NCBI GenBank assembly: GCA_041906185.1
Contig: JAYRJQ010000007.1
Coordinates: 62,001-126,000 of the forward strand
Reading direction: 5' to 3'
Length of the DNA: 64,000 bases
DNA from: Roseateles_B sp041906185
Lineage (GTDB): Bacteria; Pseudomonadota; Gammaproteobacteria; Burkholderiales; Burkholderiaceae_C
Part shown: piece by piece, positions 15,223 through 23,619 of the stretch
How positions within the stretch are numbered: the first letter of the stretch is position 1
How the letters are laid out: every line of letters starts with the position of its first letter
Position numbers and translations under genes: made by a program
The notes under the pieces: model-generated
Database searches by the model: none
Seen by the model: the letters and a program-made list of their open reading frames with translations, nothing else
What the model was told of the DNA's origin: nothing

Positions 15223-16068
15223 ATGACTTTCCGACTTGCCACCGTTGTCGCTTCGCTTGCCTTGACTGCGAGCACCGCCGCTCTTGCCATCGAAGTCACG
15301 CCAATCCGGGGTTATCGTTTTGACGATGCTCCCGAGGTGAAGAACTTCGCCCAGCACGAGGTCTACATCGAGTGCGGTACCAAGCTGTGCGGCAACATCG
15401 CGCCCGGCAAGTTCGGCTACCTGAAGCTGGAAGGCAAGAGCACGATCTACAAGGTGCGGGCCGTCAGTGCCCAGGATGAGCTGGAAGACCGGATCATCAA
15501 CCAGGAATATGCGGCCGTCGCGAAGAAGGCCGGCGGCGCACAGATCGACGTCGGCAGCCGAGGCGGGCCGAACGTTTTCCGCATCCCCCGCGCCAATCAG
15601 CAAGGCGTGGACTGGATCGTGATCCGCCACAACTACGGCCGGCACTTCGAGATGCTGGTCGTGGAGGAGGCGAGCCATGAGGTCACGGCGGGGATCACCG
15701 CGTCCCAGATGGGGCAGTCGATCGATGCCACCGGCAGCGTTGCGCTCTATATCGAGTTCGACACCGCCAAGGCCACGCTCAAGCCCGCGGGCGACGCCAC
15801 CGTGAAGGAAATTGCCGCGCTGCTCAAGAGCCAGCCGGCACTGCGCCTCTCGGTGGAAGGCCACACCGACAACGTCGGCCAGGCCGCCGACAACAAGCGC
15901 CTCTCGCAGGCGCGCGCTGAAGCCGTCATGAAGGCCGTGGTCGCCCAGGGCATCGATGCCAAGCGACTCAAGGCCGTCGGCCAGGGGCAGGAGTACCCCA
16001 TCGCCGACAACCGGACCGAGGAAGGCCGCGGCAAGAACCGCCGGGTCGAACTCGTCAAGATGAAGTGA
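15223..16068 (+). CDS. OmpA-family protein C (Tad-locus paralogue 3)
   Basis: A 281-residue exported protein with a signal peptide (MTFRLATVVASLALTASTAA, cut near ALA-IEV), an N-terminal domain homologous to that of the 11083-11925 protein, and a C-terminal OmpA domain (YIEFDTAKATLKPAGDATVK, VEGHTDNVGQAADNKRLSQ). No clear ribosome-binding site precedes ATG 15223. It sits directly between the major pilin and the TadG-like gene, so a structural role in anchoring the Tad machine to peptidoglycan is plausible. The three paralogues suggest local duplication. Confidence 0.88.
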   Translation: MTFRLATVVASLALTASTAALAIEVTPIRGYRFDDAPEVKNFAQHEVYIECGTKLCGNIAPGKFGYLKLEGKSTIYKVRAVSAQDELEDRIINQEYAAVAKKAGGAQIDVGSRGGPNVFRIPRANQQGVDWIVIRHNYGRHFEMLVVEEASHEVTAGITASQMGQSIDATGSVALYIEFDTAKATLKPAGDATVKEIAALLKSQPALRLSVEGHTDNVGQAADNKRLSQARAEAVMKAVVAQGIDAKRLKAVGQGQEYPIADNRTEEGRGKNRRVELVKMK

Positions 16069-16117
16069 AGCAGGGGCGGCACGAGCCCGCCCCCTGAACG
16101 AGAACGAGGGAGTCGCC

Positions 16118-17641
16118 ATGGTTTGCGAGATGGCCACCGCGCGTGGCCTGGGCAGCGCTTTGCCCAAACACCGCCGGCCGACCGGCGCCAAGCCCCAGCG
16201 GGGCCAGGCCATGATCTGGATGCTGGGCATGCTGGCGGCCAGTGGGGCCGTCATGTTCGCGCTGTTCAACACCTCGCAGACCACGGTGAGCAAGGAGCGC
16301 ACCATCAATGCCGCCGATGCCGCGGCGTTGGCGGGCGCCACGGCCGAGGCTCGTCTGCTCAACCTGATGGCCTACAACAACCGCGCCATCATCGCCAACG
16401 AGGCCTTCCTGATCCAGCTGCTGAGCCTGGAGGGCTGGACGCAGTATGTGGGCAAGACGGCGAAGACCTTCGGCACCATCCTGCACATCCTGAGCCTGGT
16501 CCCGCCGATCTCTGCACCGGCCAATGCTGCCGCCACGGCGCTGGACAAGGCCAGCACCGCCGCTGATGAAGCCCACGATGCCGTGAGCAGCGGGGTCACG
16601 CCGGTCGTCATCACGATGCTCGAAGCGGCCAAGAGCGTCGCCAAGATGTCCCATGGCGCCATCCGCGAAACCGGCAGCTTCCTGGCCGCCGATGCGGCCC
16701 GCGCCATCGCCTCCGCCAACCGCACGGACTTCGGCAGTCGCCACGACCCGGGTCAGAGCGTGCTGGAGACGCCCGCGATGCTGGGCGTCACACTGGGGCT
16801 GAACCTCACGGACTGGCGCAACTTCACCAAGATCTACGAAGGCTCCGAACGCGGCGATGCCAAGCAGGTGCTGCTGGATTCGCGCGATGCCTTCACCACG
16901 AGCCGTCCCGGCCGCTCCTGGCTCAATTTCAAGTTCACCCTCATGCCCCTGTGGCGCGTCGGCCTTGAGAAGAACGGGGGGTCGCAGCTGGTCGGCTTTG
17001 ACCGCTGGGAAGCACAAGACACGCTGGAGTTCCTCTCGTGGACTCGCAAGTTTCCATGGAGGAACTGGCAGCTCAACCCGAGAGACGGCCTGCCCCTCGG
17101 CTGGGGCCGCGCCACGGCGGACGACACCGAGAACAAGGGCAATGTGTGGTCGCCCTCCCGCCTGGCCCAGCGTCGCGCGCGCAACGACGGCGACGCGCAC
17201 GGCGGCTGGTCTGGCGTGCCGTCGCTCTACAACGTCGCGGACACCAGCGAGCCGGCCCGCGCCGGCCTGGGCGTGGACTTCCTCGTGGCCGTCGGACGCC
17301 CGCAGGGCAATGACATCACGACCACCACGCTCAAGATGGGCAGCACGAGCACCAGCGTCCTGGGCGCGACCGACATGCCGCAGGCGCAGGATGGAGGCCG
17401 CCACACGGCGTTTGCCAAGGCCCGCGTCAGCTTCGAGCGTCCGAAGCGGGGGCTTGCCGGCGATGACACCGCTGCGCCCCTGTGGCGTCGCGACGAAGCG
17501 AAGGAATACGGCTCGCTCTACAGCCCCTACTGGCAGGCTCGCCTCGCGGACCTGACGGTGGGCGAGAAGACGGCCATGCTGGCCGCCGTCGGGTTGACGC
17601 CGGATTACCTTGTCTACACGCCGGGGGCGCAATCCAAATGA
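16118..17641 (+). CDS. TadG-like pilus assembly protein
   Basis: A 507-residue protein with a basic N-terminus and a TadG/TadE-type motif (QRGQAMIWMLGMLAASGAVM helix, then INAADAAALAGATAEARLLN), followed by a large periplasmic region lacking an obvious von Willebrand domain. The start at ATG 16118 has GAGGGAG upstream. TadG-like pseudopilins are needed for Flp fibre formation or outer-membrane function. Its stop overlaps the start of the next gene (ATGA), indicating translational coupling with the cysteine-rich exported protein. Length and helix agree with the family; the large domain I do not recognise. Confidence 0.82.
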   Translation: MVCEMATARGLGSALPKHRRPTGAKPQRGQAMIWMLGMLAASGAVMFALFNTSQTTVSKERTINAADAAALAGATAEARLLNLMAYNNRAIIANEAFLIQLLSLEGWTQYVGKTAKTFGTILHILSLVPPISAPANAAATALDKASTAADEAHDAVSSGVTPVVITMLEAAKSVAKMSHGAIRETGSFLAADAARAIASANRTDFGSRHDPGQSVLETPAMLGVTLGLNLTDWRNFTKIYEGSERGDAKQVLLDSRDAFTTSRPGRSWLNFKFTLMPLWRVGLEKNGGSQLVGFDRWEAQDTLEFLSWTRKFPWRNWQLNPRDGLPLGWGRATADDTENKGNVWSPSRLAQRRARNDGDAHGGWSGVPSLYNVADTSEPARAGLGVDFLVAVGRPQGNDITTTTLKMGSTSTSVLGATDMPQAQDGGRHTAFAKARVSFERPKRGLAGDDTAAPLWRRDEAKEYGSLYSPYWQARLADLTVGEKTAMLAAVGLTPDYLVYTPGAQSK

Positions 17642-18570
17642 AGCCCTCGTGGCGCCTGATCCTCTGGGCTGCCCCCGTCGTCCTGAGCAGCGGCCTGCAC
17701 GCTGCCGCGGTGCCGGGTGGCCCCAGCCGGAGCGGGTCCGCAGACGCCCCGTCGCTGCGCGTCGTGACGGCCGGGCATTCGAGCGTCGCCCGCCTGCGGG
17801 AGTCGCTCGAGGCCCAGGTCGCCCTGTGCCGCAAGGCCCAGCACCTACCGCCGGAGCCCAAGGGCATCCCGAGCGATGCGGCGCTGGCCAGCATCGCCAG
17901 CATCGAGACCGAATCGCTCTACGATGGCCCTCGATTTGCGCAGTACGAGATCGTCCGCAATGTCATGCCGGACAGCGACGACGGCTGCAAGGTCAAGGTC
18001 CTGCAGTTCTACAGCGTGACGATCGAGACCAGCTGCGCCAGCCAATGGTCTGGCAGCGCCGGTGCGCGCGACTTTGATATCGAACCCCTGCAGGTAGCCT
18101 CCCGCGAGCGCCCCAAGAGTGCGGCGCTCGCGAAGCACGCGTCGTGCAAGGTGCGTGCGGACATCGAGCCTCGCCTCCAGGCGGCCCTGAAGGCGACCTC
18201 ACGGCGCGATGCCGGCCTCGGGCAGAAGTGCCTGTGGAGCAACGAGGTGGATCTGCACCTGGCAGGCACCGGCACGCCGGGCGCCGTGAGCGAGGACCGG
18301 CTGAGCGGCATGTGCGATCTCGCGGAGCTGCCCTTCTACCCGTACACCACGTTCGAGGGCGGTCGCCGGCCCGTCACCCTGCAGATGCGACTCCCGCCCA
18401 GCGGCGCAGCCAAGCTCAAGACCTTCGCCATCAGCGACGGCATCAATCAGCCCAAGCTGAAGGAGTTCAGCCTCGGCACGCCCATCCCTGCGGGCCGCTT
18501 TACGCCCGCGGAGGCCCAGGCCTTCCTCGCGCGCCCGGCCATTTCCACGTTGACGGAGTCTGCCCAGTGA
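17638..18570 (+). CDS. Exported cysteine-rich protein, paralogue 1 of a tandem pair
   Basis: A 310-residue protein with a signal peptide (MKPSWRLILWAAPVVLSSGL, cut near HAA/AAV). It is a paralogue of the next gene: shared landmarks are CRK, PSDAALA, ASIETE, DGPR, DGCKVKVL, a later SC, CKVR/CQVR, CLWSNE and a C-terminal KEFS...IP.GRF segment. About six cysteines are in equivalent places, suggesting three disulphides. No family recognised. Both ends overlap neighbours by 4 bp (ATGA and GTGA), so it is embedded in the Tad operon and probably works in the periplasm or outer membrane with the pilus. Confidence 0.78.
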   Translation: MKPSWRLILWAAPVVLSSGLHAAAVPGGPSRSGSADAPSLRVVTAGHSSVARLRESLEAQVALCRKAQHLPPEPKGIPSDAALASIASIETESLYDGPRFAQYEIVRNVMPDSDDGCKVKVLQFYSVTIETSCASQWSGSAGARDFDIEPLQVASRERPKSAALAKHASCKVRADIEPRLQAALKATSRRDAGLGQKCLWSNEVDLHLAGTGTPGAVSEDRLSGMCDLAELPFYPYTTFEGGRRPVTLQMRLPPSGAAKLKTFAISDGINQPKLKEFSLGTPIPAGRFTPAEAQAFLARPAISTLTESAQ

Positions 18571-19502
18571 GCCGCAATCCCTTCTGTTCTCGCCAGCCCA
18601 TCAGCGGCAAGTCCCTCGTTGCGGCCGTTGCGCTGGCCCTGCTGGCCAGCAGTCCGCATGCCGCCGGCAAGAAGGAGGGCGCTGCGCCGGCAGTTCGCGT
18701 CGTCACGGTCGGCCATGCGCCGACGAGCCAGCTGCGGGATCAACTCGAGCCGCTGCTCATGCTGTGCCGCAAGCAGCTGAACCTCCCCGCCGAACCGAGC
18801 GGCATGCCCAGCGATGCGGCGCTGGCTCGTGTCGCTAGCATCGAGACCGAGGTGCTGATGGACGGCCCCCGCTATGCCAAGTACCAGACCACGCGCAATC
18901 TCCTGCCGGACGACCAGGACGGCTGCAAGGTGAAGGTGCTCCGGCAGTTCACCGTGGAACTCGAGAGCAGCTGCGACCGACGCTGGTACGGCACGGCCGG
19001 CAGCCCCAGCTTCAAGCCCACCCCGATGAAGAGCAGCGAGCTCGTCTACACCCAGGACGCGGAGCAGGCTCGAACCTCGCCCTGCCAGGTCCGCGTGGAG
19101 CCCACGGCCGAACAGGTCGCGGCATGGAAGCAGACATCCCGGCAGCCGGCCGGCCAGGGCGCGCAGTGCCTGTGGAGCAACGAGCTCGGCCTGCATATGG
19201 GCGGCGCCAAGGCCGGCGCTCATCCCGACCCGCACAGCGGCAGCTGCTATGCCGCAGACCTGCCGGACTACCCCTTCACCACCTACCAGGGCAAGCGGCG
19301 CTCCGTGTCCCTGAAATTCCGCATGGCGCGCCTGCCGGGAGACAGCTTCCGGCCGCCGGGCATCGTGGCCGGCCTGATCGACCAGGAGCTGAAGGAGTTC
19401 AGCGTGAATGCCGCCATCCCCGAGGGCCGCTTCAGTCGCGCGCAGGCCGAGGCCTTCCTGAAGCAGCCCGCCATCATCCCTCTTGCGGAGCCCAGCCCAT
19501 GA
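18567..19502 (+). CDS. Exported cysteine-rich protein, paralogue 2 of a tandem pair
   Basis: A 311-residue paralogue of the preceding protein. It starts at GTG 18567, overlapping the upstream stop as GTGA. A signal peptide covers about residues 1-33 (SLVAAVALALLASSPHAAG). The six cysteine positions and the motifs DGCKVKVL, QCLWSNELGLH and the YPFTTYQG region match the partner, while surface regions have diverged, so the duplication is not recent. It ends overlapping the TadE-like gene (ATGA). Unknown function; co-translation with pilus genes implies a stoichiometric or assembly role. Confidence 0.78.
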   Translation: MSRNPFCSRQPISGKSLVAAVALALLASSPHAAGKKEGAAPAVRVVTVGHAPTSQLRDQLEPLLMLCRKQLNLPAEPSGMPSDAALARVASIETEVLMDGPRYAKYQTTRNLLPDDQDGCKVKVLRQFTVELESSCDRRWYGTAGSPSFKPTPMKSSELVYTQDAEQARTSPCQVRVEPTAEQVAAWKQTSRQPAGQGAQCLWSNELGLHMGGAKAGAHPDPHSGSCYAADLPDYPFTTYQGKRRSVSLKFRMARLPGDSFRPPGIVAGLIDQELKEFSVNAAIPEGRFSRAQAEAFLKQPAIIPLAEPSP

Positions 19503-20320
19503 CGCATGCCATGAATCTCCAGGCCTCCTGCACACGGCGCGGTGCGCCCGTTGCGCGCGCCGCACGGCGGCAGCGCGGCCAGTCCATGTCCGAGTTCCTG
19601 GTGTCGCTGATCGCTCTGGTGCCGGTGTTCCTGGCGATCACCTACTTGGGCCGCTATGCCGACCTGCACCAGCGGGCCACGCAGGCCAGCCGCTACGCCG
19701 CCTTCCAGCGCTCGATGCAGCCGAACACCGCCATCCTGTCAGACGCGGATCTGCAGGACCAGATGCGCGCACGATTCTTCCTGGCACCGAAGGCACTGAA
19801 CGACGGCCGCATCCAGTCGGACGACTCGGTGGCGAGCATCACCGACGCCAAGAAGTCTCCTGCGCTCTGGAGCGACCTGAGCGGCAAGGCGCTGCTGGAG
19901 AAGCCGGGCGACGTCACCATGACCTGGGACAGCCAGGCCATGGGCAACAAGACGCTCGTCAGCGGCCTGGACAAGGCCTTCGGCCTCGTCGGCAAGGACT
20001 ACACGCCGGGGCATCGCGCCAAGGTCGAACTGACCCTGCTGAACCGCCTCGACCAGACGGAGGCGACACCCAAGGCGCTCAAGCTGGCCGCGGCCACCAC
20101 CGCCCCTGGGGAGTCGCTCGCCGCGAATGGCGCCAAGGGGACGGCCGATGCCGCCCGCCGGCTGGTCCCTGCAGCCATGCTGCCTTCCGCCGTTGACGCA
20201 GTGCTCGGCTTTGTCATCTCCCTGTTCGAGCGCGACTCGCCCGACATCGGCTGCATCAAGGCCGACACCGTGCCCACGAATCGGCTGGAAGGTGCCACGC
20301 AGAAGGACGTGTGCCGCTGA
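19499..20320 (+). CDS. TadE/TadG-like pseudopilin
   Basis: A 273-residue protein with a basic leader and a pilin-like helix in QRGQSMSEFLVSLIALVPVF, i.e. a G-x4-E-F processing motif, followed by HQRATQASRYAAFQRS, the usual post-helix pattern of TadE-type proteins. The rest is a soluble periplasmic domain with two C-terminal cysteines (IGCIK, DVCR). It starts at ATG 19499 overlapping the previous stop. It is a likely minor pilin or fibre-initiating subunit. Confidence 0.82.
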   Translation: MTHAMNLQASCTRRGAPVARAARRQRGQSMSEFLVSLIALVPVFLAITYLGRYADLHQRATQASRYAAFQRSMQPNTAILSDADLQDQMRARFFLAPKALNDGRIQSDDSVASITDAKKSPALWSDLSGKALLEKPGDVTMTWDSQAMGNKTLVSGLDKAFGLVGKDYTPGHRAKVELTLLNRLDQTEATPKALKLAAATTAPGESLAANGAKGTADAARRLVPAAMLPSAVDAVLGFVISLFERDSPDIGCIKADTVPTNRLEGATQKDVCR

Positions 20321-20322
20321 TC

Positions 20323-21018
20323 ATGTCCAAATTCTCTTCGACCCGGCTGCTGCCGCTCCTGCTCTGCGCCGTCCTGGCCTCCGCCAAGGCCACCGAATGG
20401 CGCTCCCTGTCGCTCCCGGATCAAACCCAGGGCGTATGGGTGCTGGGCGACGCCCGCGTCAATGGCGTTCCGATGCAGACCCAGCGGCTGACATCGCGGC
20501 TGAACGTCGAGCAGCTGCTCACCCATTTCGAGAGCCAATGGAAGCGCTGGGGCTCCGTGCGCCGCGCCACCACGGCAGGCTGGCAGACGCTCAGCGTCAA
20601 CACCGGCCCCGTGCAGCTGACCTTGCAGGCCAAGGCGGCCCAGGACGGCTGCGAGGGCATCCTGACCCAGGCGGCCTGGCCGGAGCGGCAGCGAGACTTT
20701 CTGCCCTCCGAGCTGCCGGACCTGCCCCGCACCGACGCTCAGCAAGTCACCGAGTCCCGAGACGGCCCCCGCCGCAGCCGCCTCGTGCATCTGCTATCCC
20801 AGGACAACCTGGAACTCAATCGCCAGCGCTGGCAGGCCCATGCCCGGCGCAAGGGCTGGGCACTGACCACCGAGAAGCTGCTCAAGCAGTCCGGGCAGCA
20901 GCACTGGCTGGCGAGCTTCACCAGCGGCGGCGCCTTGACGCTGGACCTCGTCCTGTCGCAGTCCGACGCCAGCCGCAACACCAGCATCACCGCCAACTTC
21001 CTCGACACCGCGCCATGA
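20323..21018 (+). CDS. Exported hypothetical protein in Tad operon
   Basis: A 231-residue protein starting MSKFSSTRLLPLLLCAVLAS with a clear signal peptide (cut near AKA-TEW). It has one remaining cysteine and a predicted mixed alpha/beta body. I recognise no domain. The gene begins 2 bp after the TadE-like stop and its own stop overlaps the next gene (ATGA). Position argues for a periplasmic accessory of pilus assembly. Confidence 0.7.
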   Translation: MSKFSSTRLLPLLLCAVLASAKATEWRSLSLPDQTQGVWVLGDARVNGVPMQTQRLTSRLNVEQLLTHFESQWKRWGSVRRATTAGWQTLSVNTGPVQLTLQAKAAQDGCEGILTQAAWPERQRDFLPSELPDLPRTDAQQVTESRDGPRRSRLVHLLSQDNLELNRQRWQAHARRKGWALTTEKLLKQSGQQHWLASFTSGGALTLDLVLSQSDASRNTSITANFLDTAP

Positions 21019-21197
21019 CACCGAACCCGTTCCGCCGCCAGCGCGGCCAGGCCACCCTCGAATACGCCATCGCCGCCAGCGCACTGGTCATGGCGCTGTT
21101 CGTCGTCGAGTTCAGCGGCAAGACCGCCGCCCAGTACCTCGCCGAAGCCGTCCGCGTCTTCTACAAGAACCTCAGCTATTTCCTCTCCCTGCCCTGA
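21015..21197 (+). CDS. Small type IVb pilin-like protein, 60 residues
   Basis: A 60-residue protein starting MTPNPFRRQRGQATLEYAIA. It has the basic leader, the G-x4-E-Y prepilin-peptidase motif (G11, E16, Y17) and one hydrophobic helix, then a short tail ending FYKNLSYFLSLP. This is the size and architecture of canonical Flp pilins, unlike the long-tailed Flp at 14807. It could be a minor pilin or an alternative major subunit. It overlaps the upstream gene (ATGA) and lies 2 bp before cpaB. Confidence 0.8.
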   Translation: MTPNPFRRQRGQATLEYAIAASALVMALFVVEFSGKTAAQYLAEAVRVFYKNLSYFLSLP

Positions 21198-21199
21198 CC

Positions 21200-22096
21200 A
21201 TGGCCTTCTCCCTGAAAAAACTCAACAGCAACTGGCTGCTCCTCGGCGCCGCGATCCTCCTGGGCGGCGGCGCGGCCTATCTCGGGGGTGCCGCGCTGAA
21301 GCAGCGCATGCACGAGCTGGACGAGCAGGCCAACGCGGGCAAGGACATGGTCTCGGTCGTCGTTGCGCGGCGTGACATGCAGCGCGGCGAGCCCGTTGAG
21401 CCCGACTCCTTCGCGGTGCGCAAGGTGCCCAGCGAGTACCTCAACGCCGACGCCGTGAAGCCCGCCGACTTCGAGCCCTACGTGACGCAGCGCCTGATCG
21501 TCGGCCTCAAGCGCGGGGACGTCCTGCTGCCCGTGCACACCGAGGGCAACGGGAACAAGGTGTTCTCGTCCACCCTGGGCGTCGGCAAGCGCGCCCTCAC
21601 CTTCGAGGTGGACACCGTCAACTCCGTCTCCGGCATGCTGCGCCCCGGCGACCGCATCGACCTGCTCTACACCGCGCGTGGCCTCGACTCGATCGAGGTC
21701 ACGCAACCGCTGCTGTCCAACCTGGAGATCCTGGCCACCGACCAGAACCAGACCCGCCGCGACGAGAACGGCAAGGAACGCAACTTCTCGACCATCACCA
21801 TGGAGCTGTCGCCCCAGGACGCCCAGCGGATCATCGTCGCCAAGCAGGCCGGCCGCCTGACCGCGCTGCTCCGCCACCCCGACGACAAGGCCGCCAACCC
21901 AAGCGGCGCCATGGATCCCACCGTGCTGCTGACGGGTCGAGTCCGCCGCGCCTATGGCGAGCGGCAAGGCATCGAGTACCTGGTCGGCGGCAGCGGCGGC
22001 CCGGCTGACGTCAAGACCCAGCTCAGTCGCCTGGCGCTGAGCGGCGAGCTCGGCGCCCCCTCCGGAGCGCCCACCGCGGCCCCCGCCAAGCCCTGA
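21200..22096 (+). CDS. cpaB: Flp pilus assembly protein CpaB/RcpC
   Basis: A 298-residue protein with an N-terminal membrane anchor (about residues 12-32), an SAF domain at about 48-115 (VVVARRDMQRGEPVEPDSFA) and the C-terminal RcpC/CpaB domain (LTFEVDTVNSVSGMLRPGDR). CpaB is periplasmic, associates with the secretin and helps build the outer-membrane pore of Tad systems. It ends with an Ala/Pro-rich tail. It is directly upstream of the secretin gene, the usual order. Confidence 0.93.
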   Translation: MAFSLKKLNSNWLLLGAAILLGGGAAYLGGAALKQRMHELDEQANAGKDMVSVVVARRDMQRGEPVEPDSFAVRKVPSEYLNADAVKPADFEPYVTQRLIVGLKRGDVLLPVHTEGNGNKVFSSTLGVGKRALTFEVDTVNSVSGMLRPGDRIDLLYTARGLDSIEVTQPLLSNLEILATDQNQTRRDENGKERNFSTITMELSPQDAQRIIVAKQAGRLTALLRHPDDKAANPSGAMDPTVLLTGRVRRAYGERQGIEYLVGGSGGPADVKTQLSRLALSGELGAPSGAPTAAPAKP

Positions 22097-22104
22097 TCGC
22101 CGCC

Positions 22105-23619
22105 ATGTCCACCGCATACAAGCTCACTTCTTCCATGTCCTCGATTCCCACCCTCGGTCTGGCGCGTCCGCTCGTCCTGCTCGCCTGTCTCACGCTCTGC
22201 GCCACGGCCCATGCCGATCCGGCCGGCGACACCCCCGCGGCCGGCGCCGGTCGCGGTGCCGTGAACCCCGCTGCCGTGCAGTCCACGCTGATCGAGACGG
22301 CCAAGCCGGCCCGCGGCACGGCCAAGCCCGCACCGGGCCCGGTCGCCATCGAGTCCGGCCCCACCCGCACGCTGGCCGTGGGGGATGTCTCCACGATCAA
22401 CCTGCCCGGCGTCGTGCGCATCGCCATCGGCAATGGCGGCCTGCTCAAGGCCACCGTGGTCGATGACCGCGAGATCGTGCTGATCGCCGAGCAGGCCGGC
22501 CGCACCACCATGCACGTCTGGCTGAAGAACGGCCGGCAGCTGAGCTACGAGATCGAGGTGCTGGCCTCGCGCCCCAACCGCGTGCTGGACGAGCTCCAGG
22601 GCCTGCTGAAGGAAACCCCGGGCATCACCGCCCGCGTCGTGGGTGAGCGCGTCGTGATCGAGGGCCGCTACCAGGACAGCAACGTCGCTCAGCGCATCAA
22701 GCGCCTGGCGGGCAACTTCCCGCAGATCCTCAACCTCGTGCCCGACCGCCCGGTGGACGCCGACCCCCTGCAGCTCGAGCGCATGGTCCAGATCGACCTG
22801 CGCGTGATCGAGGTCAAGAAGCGCGCGCTGGACCAGCTGGGCATCAAGTGGGCCAGCGGCGCCACCGGCCCGACCTTCGCCACCAACGCCCTGGTGTACA
22901 GCAACACCCCGTGGCGCCCGGACACGACCAACGGCTTCCCGCCCGTCAACACCAGCAACCCGATCTACAGCTACCTCGGCATGGCGACCCAGATCACCAG
23001 TGCCCTGCGCTTCCTCGAGACCCGCGGCGACGCCTGGACGCTGGCCGAGCCGCGCCTGAGCTGCCGCAGCGGCGGCGAGGCCAACTTCCTGGCCGGCGGC
23101 GAGATCCCCATCCCCGTGGGCCAGGGCAACGGCGCGATCGGCGTCATCTACAAGCAGTACGGCGTGCGCATCGAGTTCAAGCCGCAGGCCGACGGCCACG
23201 GCAACATCGACTCCGGCCTGATGGTCGAGGTGAGCGAGCCCGACGGCCGCAACTCCAATGCCGGCTTCATCGCCTTCACCACGAACCGCACGGACACGCA
23301 GGTCGCCATGAAGGAAGGCGAGCCGCTGGTGATCTCCGGCCTGCTGCGCCAGCGTACCGAGCGCAGCACCGACGCCGTGCCGGGCCTCGGCCGCATCCCC
23401 ATCATCAGCAATCTGTTCAAGTCGCGCGACCACACCAACGAGCAGACCGAGCTCATCGTGATCGCCACGCCGCGCATCATCACGCCCGACTCCGCCCTCA
23501 ACCGCCTGAGCGTGGACAAGGCCGCCAGCCTGGCCGAGATCGTCAACGAGCGCGTGTCGGACAAGATCAAGCCCGAGTCTGGCGGCAAGGCCGCTGAATC
23601 GAGCCCGGAGGCACGCTGA
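22105..23619 (+). CDS. cpaC: Tad secretin CpaC/RcpA
   Basis: A 504-residue outer-membrane secretin. It has an N-terminal signal peptide (about residues 12-36, ending AHA-DP), a pilus/secretin N-terminal domain (RTLAVGDVSTINLPGVVRIA), a BON-like domain at about 155-205 (VLDELQGLLKETPGITARVV), and the C-terminal secretin domain with the conserved VPGLGRIPII segment near 430. It should form the multimeric channel through which Flp fibres exit. ATG 22105 is used; its stop overlaps the ATPase gene start (TGATG). Confidence 0.94.
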   Translation: MSTAYKLTSSMSSIPTLGLARPLVLLACLTLCATAHADPAGDTPAAGAGRGAVNPAAVQSTLIETAKPARGTAKPAPGPVAIESGPTRTLAVGDVSTINLPGVVRIAIGNGGLLKATVVDDREIVLIAEQAGRTTMHVWLKNGRQLSYEIEVLASRPNRVLDELQGLLKETPGITARVVGERVVIEGRYQDSNVAQRIKRLAGNFPQILNLVPDRPVDADPLQLERMVQIDLRVIEVKKRALDQLGIKWASGATGPTFATNALVYSNTPWRPDTTNGFPPVNTSNPIYSYLGMATQITSALRFLETRGDAWTLAEPRLSCRSGGEANFLAGGEIPIPVGQGNGAIGVIYKQYGVRIEFKPQADGHGNIDSGLMVEVSEPDGRNSNAGFIAFTTNRTDTQVAMKEGEPLVISGLLRQRTERSTDAVPGLGRIPIISNLFKSRDHTNEQTELIVIATPRIITPDSALNRLSVDKAASLAEIVNERVSDKIKPESGGKAAESSPEAR

